Shown one piece after another: positions 9,389 through 17,427 of a stretch of DNA of 37,714 bases. The stretch comes from Paraburkholderia bannensis (lineage in GTDB: Bacteria > Pseudomonadota > Gammaproteobacteria > Burkholderiales > Burkholderiaceae). The stretch covers positions 1 through 37,714 of the forward strand of contig NZ_JACHBW010000036.1 of assembly GCF_014200455.1 (NCBI RefSeq). The letters are read 5' to 3'. Both the position numbers and the translations under genes were made by a program. How positions within the stretch are numbered: position 1 is the stretch's first letter; each line of letters opens with the position of its first letter. The notes below the pieces were generated by a model. It saw only the letters and a list, made by a program, of their open reading frames with translations, was not told the origin of the DNA and ran no database searches.

Positions 9389-10504
9389 ATGTCGAGTCCT
9401 TCCACTCCTGCCTCGGGCGCCTCGGCTCCCGCCCCGCGCGAACGCGCCGGCCTGCCCTGGATGCGTCTCGCACTGGGCGCAGTGGCGCTGGTGCTCGCGG
9501 TGGCGGGCAGCTACTGGTTCTTCGTGCTGCGCTTCGTGCAAAGCACCGACGACGCCTACGTTGGCGGCAACGTTACCTTGATGGCGCCGCGCGTGAGCGG
9601 CTTCGTATCCGAAATCGACGTGCAGGACAACCAGCGTGTGAAAGCGGGCCAACTGCTGATGCGGCTGGATTCGCGCGACTACGACGCCCGACTCGCCCAG
9701 GCCGATGCCGATCTGGCGAGCGCCCGCGCCGCCGTGACGCAACTCGAAGCGCAGCGCACCTTGCAGGCAGCGGTCATCAATCAGCATCAGGCCGAAGTGC
9801 GCTCCTCGAATGCCGAACTCACGCGCAGCGCCCAGGACCAGACGCGTTACCGGGCGCTGGTGAAAGACGACGCCGTGTCGAACCAGCTGGTCGAACGCGC
9901 CGACGCCGATTTCGCCAAGGCGCAGGCCTCGGTGGCCCAGAGCGGCGCAACGGTGGTGGCGTCGCAGCGTCAGCTCGACGTGCTGGCCGCGCAGATCGCC
10001 GACGCCCAGGCGCGCGTGGGCACGGCAGAAGCGGCACGCCGCCTCGCCGCGCTCAACGTCGAATACACCACCATCCGCTCGCCCGTCGATGGATTCATCG
10101 GCAACCGCACGGCGCGTGTGGGCATGCTCGCGAACGTCGGCTCGCCGCTCCTGACCGTGGTGCCCGCGAGCGATCTCTGGGTGGACGCCAACTTCAAGGA
10201 AGACCAGTTGAAGAAGATGCGCGCGGGAGACCGTGCCGACATCGAACTGGACGCCGCGAGCGGCACGCTGCACGGCACGGTGGAGAGCCTTGCGCCCGCC
10301 ACCGGCGCGACCTTCAGCGTGCTGCCGCCCGAGAACGCCACGGGCAACTTCACCAAGATCGTGCAGCGCGTGCCGGTGCGTATTCACGTGAACGTGCCGC
10401 AGGGCATGGAAGGCGTGCTGCGCCCCGGCCTCTCGGCGACGGTGAAGGTGCATCTGGGCGAGCAGGGCGATGGCGGCCAGCCCGTCGCTGCCGCCTCGAA
10501 CTGA
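9389..10504 (+). CDS. EmrA-like membrane fusion (periplasmic adaptor) protein
   Basis: A 371-residue HlyD/EmrA-type adaptor that links the inner-membrane MFS pump to an outer-membrane channel. One membrane anchor lies at residues 25-47. It is followed by the family motif STDDAYVGGNVTLMAPRVSG (52-71), the first half of the lipoyl domain (QRVKAGQLLMRLD), a long Ala/Gln-rich coiled-coil hairpin (about 100-200), the second lipoyl half (YTTIRSPVDGFIGNR) and beta-barrel sequence LWVDANFKEDQLKKMRAGD. The frame is open from 9311, but the ATG at 9389 has AGGTGAG just upstream and a normal N-terminus. It sits 17 bases before the EmrB-like gene, in one operon with the NodT-type gene. The substrate of the pump is not known. 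Confidence 0.9.
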   Translation: MSSPSTPASGASAPAPRERAGLPWMRLALGAVALVLAVAGSYWFFVLRFVQSTDDAYVGGNVTLMAPRVSGFVSEIDVQDNQRVKAGQLLMRLDSRDYDARLAQADADLASARAAVTQLEAQRTLQAAVINQHQAEVRSSNAELTRSAQDQTRYRALVKDDAVSNQLVERADADFAKAQASVAQSGATVVASQRQLDVLAAQIADAQARVGTAEAARRLAALNVEYTTIRSPVDGFIGNRTARVGMLANVGSPLLTVVPASDLWVDANFKEDQLKKMRAGDRADIELDAASGTLHGTVESLAPATGATFSVLPPENATGNFTKIVQRVPVRIHVNVPQGMEGVLRPGLSATVKVHLGEQGDGGQPVAAASN

Positions 10505-10521
10505 ACCACAGGCCAGACGCT

Positions 10522-12156
10522 ATGAACGCCCCGACCTCCGCCGCCGAAGTCACCGCAGCACCCCCAGCGCCCGCGGCCCCTTCGGCCCCTTCAGCACCGC
10601 TCGCGCCGCATCTCCAGCCCATCGGCCAGCGCGCCTTTGCCTTCGCGCTGATGTGTATTGGCTTTTTCATGGCGACGCTCGATATCCAGATCGTGGCGTC
10701 GTCGCTGCGCGATATCGGCGGTGGACTGTCCGCGAGTCAGGACGAGCTTTCCTGGGTGCAGACCGCCTATCTGATCGCCGAAATCATGGTGATTCCGATG
10801 TCGGGCTGGCTCTCGAAAGTGCTCTCGACGCGCTGGCTGTTCGTGGCGTCGGCGGTCGGCTTCACGATCACGAGCATGCTGTGCGGCCTCGCCTGGGATA
10901 TCCACTCGATGATCGTGTTTCGCGCGCTGCAAGGCGCACTGGGCGCGGCGATGATCCCCACCGTGTTCACCACCGCGTTCGTGCTGTTTCCCGGCAAACA
11001 GCGCATCGTTGCGTCGACCACGATCGGCGCGCTCGCGTCGCTCGCGCCCACGCTCGGCCCCGTGATAGGCGGCTGGATCACCGATCAATGGTCGTGGCAC
11101 TGGCTGTTCTATCTGAACCTCGCGCCCGGCATCGCGGTGGCCGCGCTGGTGCCCAGATACGTGCATATCGACGAACCCGATCTCTCGCTCGTCAAGCGCG
11201 GCGACTATATCGGCATTGTGCTGATGTGCGCCTTTCTCGGTTGCCTCGAATACGTGCTGGAAGAAGGGCCGCGCAAGAACTGGTTCGGCGACGACGCCAT
11301 CGTGGCCTGTGCCTGGATCGCGGCGATCAGCGGCTTTCTGTTCATCGTGCATGCGCTCACCGCGAAGGACCCGATCGTCGATCTGCGTGCGCTCACGGTA
11401 CGCAACTTCGGCATCGGCAGCGTGCTGTCGTTCGTGACGGGCATCGGCATCTTCGTGGCGGTGTTTCTCACGCCGCTCTTTCTCGCCGAAGTGCGCGGCT
11501 TCAGTTCCTTGCAGATCGGTTTGTCGCTGCTTTCGGTGGGCGTGTTCCAGTTGCTCGCGCTGGGCGTCTATGCCTACGCAACGCGGTATTTCAGCATGCG
11601 TGCGCTGCTGCTGTTCGGTCTCGTGTGCTTTGGTCTTGGCTGCTATCTGTATGTGCCGCTCACGCACGATTGGGGCTGGCAGCAATTCCTGCTGCCGCAG
11701 GCGCTGCGCGGCATCGGCCAGCAGTTCGCGGTGCCGCCCATCGTGACGATGTCGCTGGGTTCGCTGCCGCCTTCGCGCCTCAAATCGGCCAGCGGTCTGT
11801 TCAATCTGATGCGCAATCTGGGTGGCGCGATCGGCATTGCCGTGAGCGCGACCATGCTCAACGACCGCCTTAATTTTCACTATCTGCGTCTGAACGAGAG
11901 CGTCACGCATGGCGTGCCGCAAGTCGAAGGACTGCTGGCGGGGCGCACGGCGTACTGGCAGTCGGTGGCGGGCAATACGCTCGATGCGGCGCAAACCGGC
12001 ATCGCGCAACTGCACGCGCTGGTATTGCGCGAAGCGCTGGTGATGACGTTCTCCGATACGTTTTTCGTGCTCTCGCTGTGCTTTGTGGTCGCGATCGTCA
12101 GTGTGCTGTTCTCGCGTCCCATCACGACCGCCGCGCCGCCGCCCGACGCGCATTGA
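10522..12156 (+). CDS. EmrB/QacA family MFS drug:proton antiporter (DHA2, 14 TM)
   Basis: A 544-residue inner-membrane pump of the DHA2 family. An Ala/Pro-rich cytoplasmic N-terminus (1-35) precedes about 14 membrane segments. Visible motifs are MATLDIQIVASSLRDIGGGL in TM1 (motif D1 of DHA2 pumps), GWLSKVLSTRWLF (motif A), RALQGALGAAMIP (motif B) and ASLAPTLGPVIGGWITDQWS (antiporter motif C). It works with the adjacent adaptor and NodT-type channel as a tripartite exporter. EmrB relatives export hydrophobic drugs, uncouplers or fusaric acid-like acids; which of these applies here is not readable. Its TGA stop lies inside the first unit of an 11-base tandem repeat. Confidence 0.9.
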   Translation: MNAPTSAAEVTAAPPAPAAPSAPSAPLAPHLQPIGQRAFAFALMCIGFFMATLDIQIVASSLRDIGGGLSASQDELSWVQTAYLIAEIMVIPMSGWLSKVLSTRWLFVASAVGFTITSMLCGLAWDIHSMIVFRALQGALGAAMIPTVFTTAFVLFPGKQRIVASTTIGALASLAPTLGPVIGGWITDQWSWHWLFYLNLAPGIAVAALVPRYVHIDEPDLSLVKRGDYIGIVLMCAFLGCLEYVLEEGPRKNWFGDDAIVACAWIAAISGFLFIVHALTAKDPIVDLRALTVRNFGIGSVLSFVTGIGIFVAVFLTPLFLAEVRGFSSLQIGLSLLSVGVFQLLALGVYAYATRYFSMRALLLFGLVCFGLGCYLYVPLTHDWGWQQFLLPQALRGIGQQFAVPPIVTMSLGSLPPSRLKSASGLFNLMRNLGGAIGIAVSATMLNDRLNFHYLRLNESVTHGVPQVEGLLAGRTAYWQSVAGNTLDAAQTGIAQLHALVLREALVMTFSDTFFVLSLCFVVAIVSVLFSRPITTAAPPPDAH

Positions 12157-12195
12157 GCCTGAATTGAGCCCGAGTTGAGCCCGAGTTGAGCCGGA
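12152..12195 (+). repeat. Four 11-bp tandem repeats over the emrB-like stop codon
   Basis: The units are ATTGAGCCTGA, ATTGAGCCCGA, GTTGAGCCCGA and GTTGAGCCGGA, followed by a degenerate ATTTGAG. The stop codon of the pump gene is the TGA in the first unit. The repeat ends 23 bases before the start of the NodT-type gene, so it makes up most of the intergenic spacer. The 11-base period cycles all three frames, and every unit carries TGA. Confidence 0.9.
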
Positions 12196-12218
12196 ATTTG
12201 AGTCTTGAAGGTCCAAAC

Positions 12219-13685
12219 ATGACTACCTCCATTCGTTCTTTCGTGCGGCCCGCGCGACTGGTTTTGTCGGCGCTTGCCGCCGCCGTGCTGGCAGCTTGCG
12301 CAGTGCAGCCCGCCCAGCATCCCGATCTGCCTGCCGCCGTGCAATCCACCGCGCCCGCCGCCTGGCGCATCGACGCGCCGCAGGATGCCGTCGATGCGTG
12401 CGCCTGGTGGGCGCAGTTCGACGACGCCACGCTCGACACGCTCATTGCCGGCGTGCTGACCGGCAATCTCGACCTGCAGGCGGCAGCGGAGCGCGTCAAG
12501 CAGGCGCAATCGATCACGACGCAAAAGCACGCGGCGCTGCTGCCGCAACTGGATTTCACGGCGCGGGGCGCGTATGCGCGCCAGAACACGCCGCCGCCGC
12601 TGGGCTACGTGAAGCAGGCGGGCGCGGGCGTGGCGCTGAGCTGGTCGCCCGATGTATTCGGCGGCGAGCGGCTCGATCTGCTGGCAGCGCAGGCCAATCT
12701 GGTCGGCCAGAAGCATGCGCTCGACGCGGTGCGTCTCGCGCTGGCGGCCGATGCGGCTTCGGCGTATGTCGATCTGCGCTGGGCGCAAGCCGAGTTGAAG
12801 ATTCTTCAGGATAACGTATCGATACGCCAGCGCACCTTGCAGCTCACGCAGGACCGCTTGAAGTATGGTCTGTCGACCCAGCTCGACGTGACGCGCGCGC
12901 AGACGCAACTGAGCGAACTGCAGGCGCGGATTCCGCGCGCTCAGGCCAGCATCGATCATCAGCTCAATCTGATCGCCGTGTATACCGGGCGCACGCCTGA
13001 ATCCGTTGCGCAGCTTGCGCTTGCCACGCCCGCGCCGATTCCCGCCGCGCCGCAGAGCGTGCCGCAACTGCTGCCGTCCGAAGCGCTGCTGCGCCGCCCC
13101 GACGTGCAGGCCGCCTACGCGACCGTGCAGCAGCGTGCGGCGGAAGTGGGCGTGGCGCGCGCCGAGCGTTACCCCAAGTTCTCGCTCAACCTCACGGACG
13201 GTGTGCTCGCTTCGTCGTATCTGGGTATGCCGACGTTGACCGACAACCTCTTTAGCGCGGCCTTGGGCGCGACCAGCCCGATCTTCAACGCGGGCCGCAT
13301 CACCGCCGATATCGAGCAAAGCGAAAGCCGCATGCGCGAATCGCAGCTCAATCTGCAACAGACCATGCTGCAGGCGCTGCGCGAAGTGGAGGACAGCCGC
13401 ACCGATCTCGTCAGTTCGGCCACGCAGACGCAACAGTTGCACGACGCGGTGGGCTCGTCGGCGCAGGCGCTCAAGCTCGCGAACCAGCTCTACAAAGGCG
13501 GCGCGGCGGATTTTCTCGATGTGCTGAGCGCGCAGCAAACCTGGCTGGCGGACGCCGATCTGCTCAACGATGCGCAGCGCGAGCGCGCGCAGGCGGCGGT
13601 GGCGCTGTATCGATCGCTGGGCGGCGGTTGGAGCGAAAGCGGCGATGTGATCGCGCAGGGTACCGATCGCGCGTCAGGCGGCTAA
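12219..13685 (+). CDS. NodT family outer-membrane efflux lipoprotein (TolC-like)
   Basis: A 488-residue outer-membrane factor. The signal peptide ends in a clean lipobox LAAC (24-27), so Cys27 should be lipidated. Two repeated OEP domains follow, with typical landmarks: WWAQFDDATLDTLI, QSITTQKHAALLPQLDF, VALSWSPDVFGGERL, RPDVQAAYATVQQRAAEVGV, FNAGRITADIEQSESRMRES and LYKGGAADFLDVLSAQQTWL. It completes the EmrA/EmrB-like exporter as its outer-membrane channel. The ATG at 12219 directly precedes the signal peptide; an upstream in-frame TTG lies within the tandem repeat and is unlikely as a start. The three-gene order adaptor, pump, channel is common in Burkholderiaceae. Confidence 0.92.
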   Translation: MTTSIRSFVRPARLVLSALAAAVLAACAVQPAQHPDLPAAVQSTAPAAWRIDAPQDAVDACAWWAQFDDATLDTLIAGVLTGNLDLQAAAERVKQAQSITTQKHAALLPQLDFTARGAYARQNTPPPLGYVKQAGAGVALSWSPDVFGGERLDLLAAQANLVGQKHALDAVRLALAADAASAYVDLRWAQAELKILQDNVSIRQRTLQLTQDRLKYGLSTQLDVTRAQTQLSELQARIPRAQASIDHQLNLIAVYTGRTPESVAQLALATPAPIPAAPQSVPQLLPSEALLRRPDVQAAYATVQQRAAEVGVARAERYPKFSLNLTDGVLASSYLGMPTLTDNLFSAALGATSPIFNAGRITADIEQSESRMRESQLNLQQTMLQALREVEDSRTDLVSSATQTQQLHDAVGSSAQALKLANQLYKGGAADFLDVLSAQQTWLADADLLNDAQRERAQAAVALYRSLGGGWSESGDVIAQGTDRASGG

Positions 13686-13714
13686 TGATTCGGCATCCAT
13701 ATCAATCGGCGATG

Positions 13715-14668
13715 TCAGCCGTTCGCGCGCGCGGCGCTGCGCCATTGCGCGGGCGTCATGCCCACGTGACGCTTGAAACCGCGCTGGAACGCGGCATCGG
13801 ATTGATAGCCCACGTACTCGCCGATCTCGGCGACCGGCTGGCTGCCTTGCGCGAGCAGACGCCCGGCAAGCGTCATGCGGATGTCGGTGAGCACGTCGGC
13901 GGCGGAACGGCCAATCGCTTCGTCGAAATGACGTGCGAAGGTCGCGCGCGACATGTGGCACAGATCGGCGAGTTCGGGGAGCGTCCAGGGCTTGCCGGGC
14001 GTGTCGAACATGGCGTCGATGGCGGGCTGCAGGCGCGGGCGTTGCGCCAGCGCGAGCAGGCCGCGCGGCGGCGCGTCGGTGTGGCTCGCGTAGCGCAGCG
14101 TGAGCGCGAACAACGCGCCCGACAAATGATTGACAAGCGATTCGCTGCCGGGCTGCGCTTCGAGCGCCTCGTCGCGCAGCAGGTCGATCAGCCGCACAAG
14201 CCGCTCGGGCACCTCGCCGCCTTTGGGCGCGCTGCTCACCACCAGACGCCCTGGCAGATTCTCGCGCAGCAGGCGTTGCGGCACGGCGGGCAGCACGAAA
14301 CTGCCGCACAGCACATCGGCGATATCGCCGTCGCCGTGATTCGACTCGATGGTGCGGCCGTGCTCGATGCGCTTGTCGATGGGGGCGGGCGCGGCACCGC
14401 TGCCGTCGTGCAACTGGTGAGCTCCGCCAGAGGGGAACAGCACGATATCGCCCGCCTTCAGCTCGGTGGGCGCGCCGTGGGCGTCTTCGACGACCGCGCT
14501 GCCGCTGAGCAATACGTGGTAGCGCATTTCGCGCGCGTCGGCGTCGGGCTGCTCGATCCGCCAGGGCGCGCCAAAGTGGCAACGCACGTCGAGACGGCCC
14601 GCGACGGGCATGAGCGACAGGAGGCGGCTGAGGATATCCATGGTCGGCGGCATGAGACGAATGAGCAT
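13715..14668 (-). CDS. AraC family regulator with N-terminal cupin
   Basis: A 317-residue regulator. The N-terminal half is a cupin ligand domain (MRYHVLLSGSAVVED, LKAGDIVLFPSGGAHQL). The C-terminal 100 residues hold the two AraC HTH motifs (LPELADLCHMSRATFARHF and VAEIGEYVGYQSDAAFQRGF) ending in HVGMTPAQWR. It is divergent from the AhpD-like gene and is its likely regulator, a pairing often seen for AraC proteins with redox or carboxymuconolactone decarboxylase-like genes. Internal Met codons at residues 6 and 10 are possible alternative starts. Its 3' end faces the 3' end of the NodT-type gene with a gap of about 30 bases. Confidence 0.9.
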   Translation of the reverse strand: MLIRLMPPTMDILSRLLSLMPVAGRLDVRCHFGAPWRIEQPDADAREMRYHVLLSGSAVVEDAHGAPTELKAGDIVLFPSGGAHQLHDGSGAAPAPIDKRIEHGRTIESNHGDGDIADVLCGSFVLPAVPQRLLRENLPGRLVVSSAPKGGEVPERLVRLIDLLRDEALEAQPGSESLVNHLSGALFALTLRYASHTDAPPRGLLALAQRPRLQPAIDAMFDTPGKPWTLPELADLCHMSRATFARHFDEAIGRSAADVLTDIRMTLAGRLLAQGSQPVAEIGEYVGYQSDAAFQRGFKRHVGMTPAQWRSAARANG

Positions 14669-14688
14669 GAAGTCGCGTCATTCTGGCA

Positions 14689-14717
14689 TTAAAAGCGGCG
14701 GCGTGCGCGCATAGACT
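14689..14717 (+). promoter_or_regulatory. Possible promoter of the AhpD-like gene
   Basis: TTAAAA (14689-14694), a 17-base spacer and TAGACT (14712-14717) make a moderate sigma-70-like promoter reading toward the gene at 14785. The -10 lies in CATAGACTGGCG, a 12-mer also present at 5796-5807 before the MocR-type gene. Confidence 0.35.
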
Positions 14718-14784
14718 GGCGTCATGCCATCGACGATGGCGCGCCGGAACCGGCAACCCTCTCACTGCTCTCAAGGAGTCGATC

Positions 14785-15321
14785 ATGTCCCGTCTCACCG
14801 CCATCAAGCCCGAAGAAGCCACCGGCGCTGCCGCAGAAGTATTCGCGAAGATCCGCAAGGCTGTCGGCAAGGTGCCCAACGCTTATGCCACCATCGGCAC
14901 GCACAGCCCCGAAGCGCTGGCTTCGATCCTGGGTGTGGAAGCCGTGCTGGCCGGCGGCTCGCTCTCGAAGGCCGATATTGAAGCGATCAAGCTGGCGGTG
15001 AGCGAAGTCGCCGGCTGTGATTACTGTGTTGCTGCACACACGCTGGCGGGCAAGTTCGCGGGTCTGTCGCCCGACGCGATGAAGCAGATTCGCGCGGGCG
15101 AAGCCACCGGCGACGCGAAGCGCGATGAACTGGTGCGCTTCGTGCGCACGCTGGTGCGTACGCACGGCACGGTCGCGCAAGCGGATGTGAATACCGTCAA
15201 GGAAGCCGGCTATAGCGAGCGTCAAATCGTGGAAACGGCCCTGGCGATCGCATCGATCACGTTCACGAATCTCGTGAATCGCGTCAACGATACGACGCTG
15301 GATTTCCCCGCGGTGGCGTAA
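14785..15321 (+). CDS. AhpD-like carboxymuconolactone decarboxylase family protein
   Basis: A 178-residue all-helical protein of the CMD/AhpD superfamily. The redox signature is GCDYCVAAHT, with Cys78, Cys81 and His85 plus an upstream Glu pair (Glu67, Glu74), the arrangement of alkylhydroperoxidase-type thiol peroxidases. This supports a cytoplasmic peroxide or thiol-redox role rather than a decarboxylase. The start at ATG 14785 has AAGGAG about eight bases upstream. It is divergent from an AraC regulator, which may induce it. It ends just before a 12-base tandem repeat and a long hairpin. Confidence 0.88.
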   Translation: MSRLTAIKPEEATGAAAEVFAKIRKAVGKVPNAYATIGTHSPEALASILGVEAVLAGGSLSKADIEAIKLAVSEVAGCDYCVAAHTLAGKFAGLSPDAMKQIRAGEATGDAKRDELVRFVRTLVRTHGTVAQADVNTVKEAGYSERQIVETALAIASITFTNLVNRVNDTTLDFPAVA

Positions 15322-15325
15322 AGCT

Positions 15326-15349
15326 AGCGAAGCAGGCAGCGAAGCAGGG
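15326..15349 (+). repeat. Two 12-bp tandem repeats after the AhpD-like stop
   Basis: AGCGAAGCAGGC is followed directly by AGCGAAGCAGGG, starting four bases after the TAA. The second copy runs into the 5' arm of the hairpin at 15344-15377. Confidence 0.85.
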
Positions 15350-15377
15350 CGCGCATTTTTTGTAATTCGCGCCCTGC
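15344..15377. terminator. Long hairpin with an oligo-T loop, possible terminator
   Basis: A perfect 10-bp stem (GCAGGGCGCG with CGCGCCCTGC) encloses a 14-base loop that contains six T. There is no T-run after the stem, so this is not a standard intrinsic terminator, though its site after the AhpD-like gene suggests a 3'-end role. Confidence 0.45.
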
Positions 15378-15438
15378 CGCTTGCTGAATCGGACATAAAC
15401 CATGCCACACGCGACGAGTGCCGCCTCCACGAATTCCT

Positions 15439-15467
15439 TTGAATGTGTGCATATGCATACATAAACT
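15439..15467 (+). promoter_or_regulatory. Thiolase promoter with embedded MarR-type operator
   Basis: TTGAAT (15439-15444), a 17-base spacer and TAAACT (15462-15467) form a plausible sigma-70 promoter. The spacer is filled by TGTGTGCATATGCATACA (15444-15461), a near-perfect 18-base palindrome (one mismatched pair) with the perfect core TGCATATGCA. A repressor bound here would exclude RNA polymerase. The site is related to those at 8779 and 9366. Confidence 0.6.
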
Positions 15468-15512
15468 GAAGCAGTGAACGCAGTGCAACTGCAATCTCAT
15501 GGAGAAAACACG

Positions 15513-16709
15513 ATGAGCAGCATGAATTCAGCACGGGAAATTGTTTTGTGTCAGCCAGTGCGCACGGCGATTGGCGCATTCAATGGTTCGCTCAAGGGCG
15601 TGCCAGCGACCGAACTGGGCGCGATCGCGGTGCGCGAAACGCTCGCGCGCGCGAAACTCGATCCGGCCCTGCTCGGTTCAGTGGTGCTGGGCAATGTCAT
15701 TCAGGCCGGCAACAAGATGAATCCCGCGCGTCAGGCGGAACTGGGCGGCGGCGTGCCGGTGCAGGTGCCAGCGTTGACGGTGAACCGCGTATGCGGCTCG
15801 GGCGCGCAGGCGATTGCGAGCGCGGCGCAGGAAATCCTGCTTGGTCTGGGCGATGTGGCGCTGGCTGGCGGGATGGAGAACATGGACCGCGCGCCTTATC
15901 TGATGGACGGCGGCCGCTGGGGTTATCGCATGGGCAACGCCGAAGTGCACGACAGCATGTTGCGCGATGGGCTGGTGGATGCGTTTTCGGGCCAGCATTC
16001 CGGCTGGCATACTGAAGATCTCGTGAAAAAAGCCGAACTCACGCGCGAACAGCAGGATCGCTGGGCAGCGCGTTCGCAGCAGCGTTTCGCTGCGGCGCAG
16101 GCGGCGGGGCGCTTCAAGGAAGAGATCGTCGCGGTGGAGCTGAAGGGCCGCAAGGGCGTGGAGCGTTTCGAAGCCGACGAAGCGCCGCGTCCCGATACGA
16201 CGTTCGAGACGCTTGCCAGACTCAAGCCGGCGTTCCGGCCGGACGGCACCATCACGGCGGGCAATGCGCCCGGGCTCAATAGCGCGGCGGCGGCGATGCT
16301 GGTGGCCGAGCGCGGTTTCGCCGAAGCGCAGGGTCTTGCGCCGATGGTGCGGCTGGTCTCGTGGGGCGTGGCTGCCGTCGAGCCGGGCATGTTCGGCCTC
16401 GGTCCCGTGCCGGCCGTGCAACTGGCTTTGCAGCGCGCAGGCTGGTCGCTGGGCGATGTCGAACGCTTCGAGATCAACGAGGCGTTCGCAGCGGTGCCGC
16501 TCGCGGTGATGAAGCAGCTCGGCATTCCCGACGATGTGGTCAACGTGGAAGGCGGCGCGATTGCGCATGGCCATCCGATCGGCGCGACGGGCGCGATTCT
16601 CACGACACGTCTCGCATGGTCGATGCAGCGTGACGGCGTGCGCCGGGGCGTGGTGACGCTGTGCATCGGCGGCGGCCAGGGTATCGCGCTGGCGCTTGAG
16701 AAAGTATGA
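15513..16709 (+). CDS. Thiolase (acetyl-CoA C-acyltransferase family)
   Basis: A 398-residue cytoplasmic thiolase joining or cleaving acyl-CoA and acetyl-CoA. Catalytic landmarks are complete: nucleophile Cys94 in NRVCGSGAQA, His354 in GHPIG, and the second Cys384 in CIGGGQG; NEAFAAVPLA is also family-typical. It could be an acetoacetyl-CoA or a 3-ketoacyl-CoA thiolase, and the sequence alone does not settle which. ATG 15513 has GGAG eight bases upstream; ATG 15522 is an alternative. It is followed after 86 bases by the second marR gene, and its promoter carries a MarR-type operator, so it is probably repressed by one or both MarR proteins. Confidence 0.9.
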   Translation: MSSMNSAREIVLCQPVRTAIGAFNGSLKGVPATELGAIAVRETLARAKLDPALLGSVVLGNVIQAGNKMNPARQAELGGGVPVQVPALTVNRVCGSGAQAIASAAQEILLGLGDVALAGGMENMDRAPYLMDGGRWGYRMGNAEVHDSMLRDGLVDAFSGQHSGWHTEDLVKKAELTREQQDRWAARSQQRFAAAQAAGRFKEEIVAVELKGRKGVERFEADEAPRPDTTFETLARLKPAFRPDGTITAGNAPGLNSAAAAMLVAERGFAEAQGLAPMVRLVSWGVAAVEPGMFGLGPVPAVQLALQRAGWSLGDVERFEINEAFAAVPLAVMKQLGIPDDVVNVEGGAIAHGHPIGATGAILTTRLAWSMQRDGVRRGVVTLCIGGGQGIALALEKV

Positions 16710-16795
16710 TGGCCGGGCGCGCACGGTGGTGCAAGAAGCGCTGCGCGCGCCTTTGACTAACGAAGCGAACCAGGCAAAACCGAAGGTGAACGGCG

Positions 16796-17227
16796 ATGAC
16801 GAAGCGAGTAACGCGCGAGGAATGCAACTGTTTTGCGCTGCGGCAGGCCGCGCGCTTCGTCACGCAGCTTTACGAGCGTCATCTTTCGCAGGCGGGCGTG
16901 ACGGCGGCGCAATTCACGATCCTCTCGCGTCTGGCGGGACGTCCCGACGCCACCGCCGCCGAGCTTTCCGATGAACTTGTGATGGACCGCACCACGCTCG
17001 TGCGTGCGCTCAAACCCTTGCAGCGCGACGGCCTCGTGCTGACCGCTGCCGCCGGGCACGATACGCGCACCCTGGTTTATCGGCTATCGGCAAGCGGCTT
17101 GCGGCGCTTCGACAAGGCGCATGCACTCTGGCAGGACGCCCAGACTGAATTCGAGCAATACATGAAGCGCGACCGCGCCAAGGCCTTGCGCGCCGAATTG
17201 TTCGCGCTTACCCAGGCGGCGGCTTGA
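16796..17227 (+). CDS. MarR family transcriptional regulator (second paralogue)
   Basis: A 143-residue MarR protein, shorter at the N-terminus and in the HTH loop than its paralogue at 8786. The shared core is FALRQAARFVTQLYERHLSQ, AGVTAAQFTIL, LSDELVMDRTTLVRALKPLQ, with a DTRTLVYRLSASGLRRF wing. It starts at ATG 16796, preceded by AAGGTGAACGGCG. It lies downstream of the thiolase on the same strand and likely forms a unit with it, giving a repressor that controls its own operon through the palindrome at 15444. The Cys in the N-terminal NCFALRQ segment could serve redox sensing as in OhrR-type MarR proteins, but this is only a possibility. Confidence 0.88.
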   Translation: MTKRVTREECNCFALRQAARFVTQLYERHLSQAGVTAAQFTILSRLAGRPDATAAELSDELVMDRTTLVRALKPLQRDGLVLTAAAGHDTRTLVYRLSASGLRRFDKAHALWQDAQTEFEQYMKRDRAKALRAELFALTQAAA

Positions 17228-17269
17228 GGTTTTAACAGCGGGGTTTAACTGCGGGTTTTAAAAACAGCG
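17228..17269 (+). repeat. Three near-tandem repeats directly after the second marR stop
   Basis: GGTTTTAACAGCG, GGGTTTAACTGCG and GGTTTTAAAAACAGCG follow the TGA at 17225-17227 without a gap. The remaining gap to the next gene (to 17427) shows no clear gene, terminator or promoter. Confidence 0.7.
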
Positions 17270-17427
17270 CGCTTTCAGAACGACGCACGCCTGATATTGG
17301 CGCTGCGCTGGCTTCGCTTGCAAGGTCGCGACAGCAGGGTAAGCCCACACAACCCCCAGCGTCCCGATCCGTCTCGAAAATGGCATGATGCAGTTTCCAG
17401 AGTTCGACGCCACGCCGCCGGGTTCTC

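Noticed and set aside
12152..12202. CRISPR-like array
   Set aside because: The 11-base units abut with no spacers, and there are no cas genes.
10591..13538. Two minus-strand open frames of over 540 codons across the efflux operon
   Set aside because: Their products are Arg/His/Gln-rich without domains and lie antisense to clear emrB-like and nodT-like genes. They result from high third-position GC.
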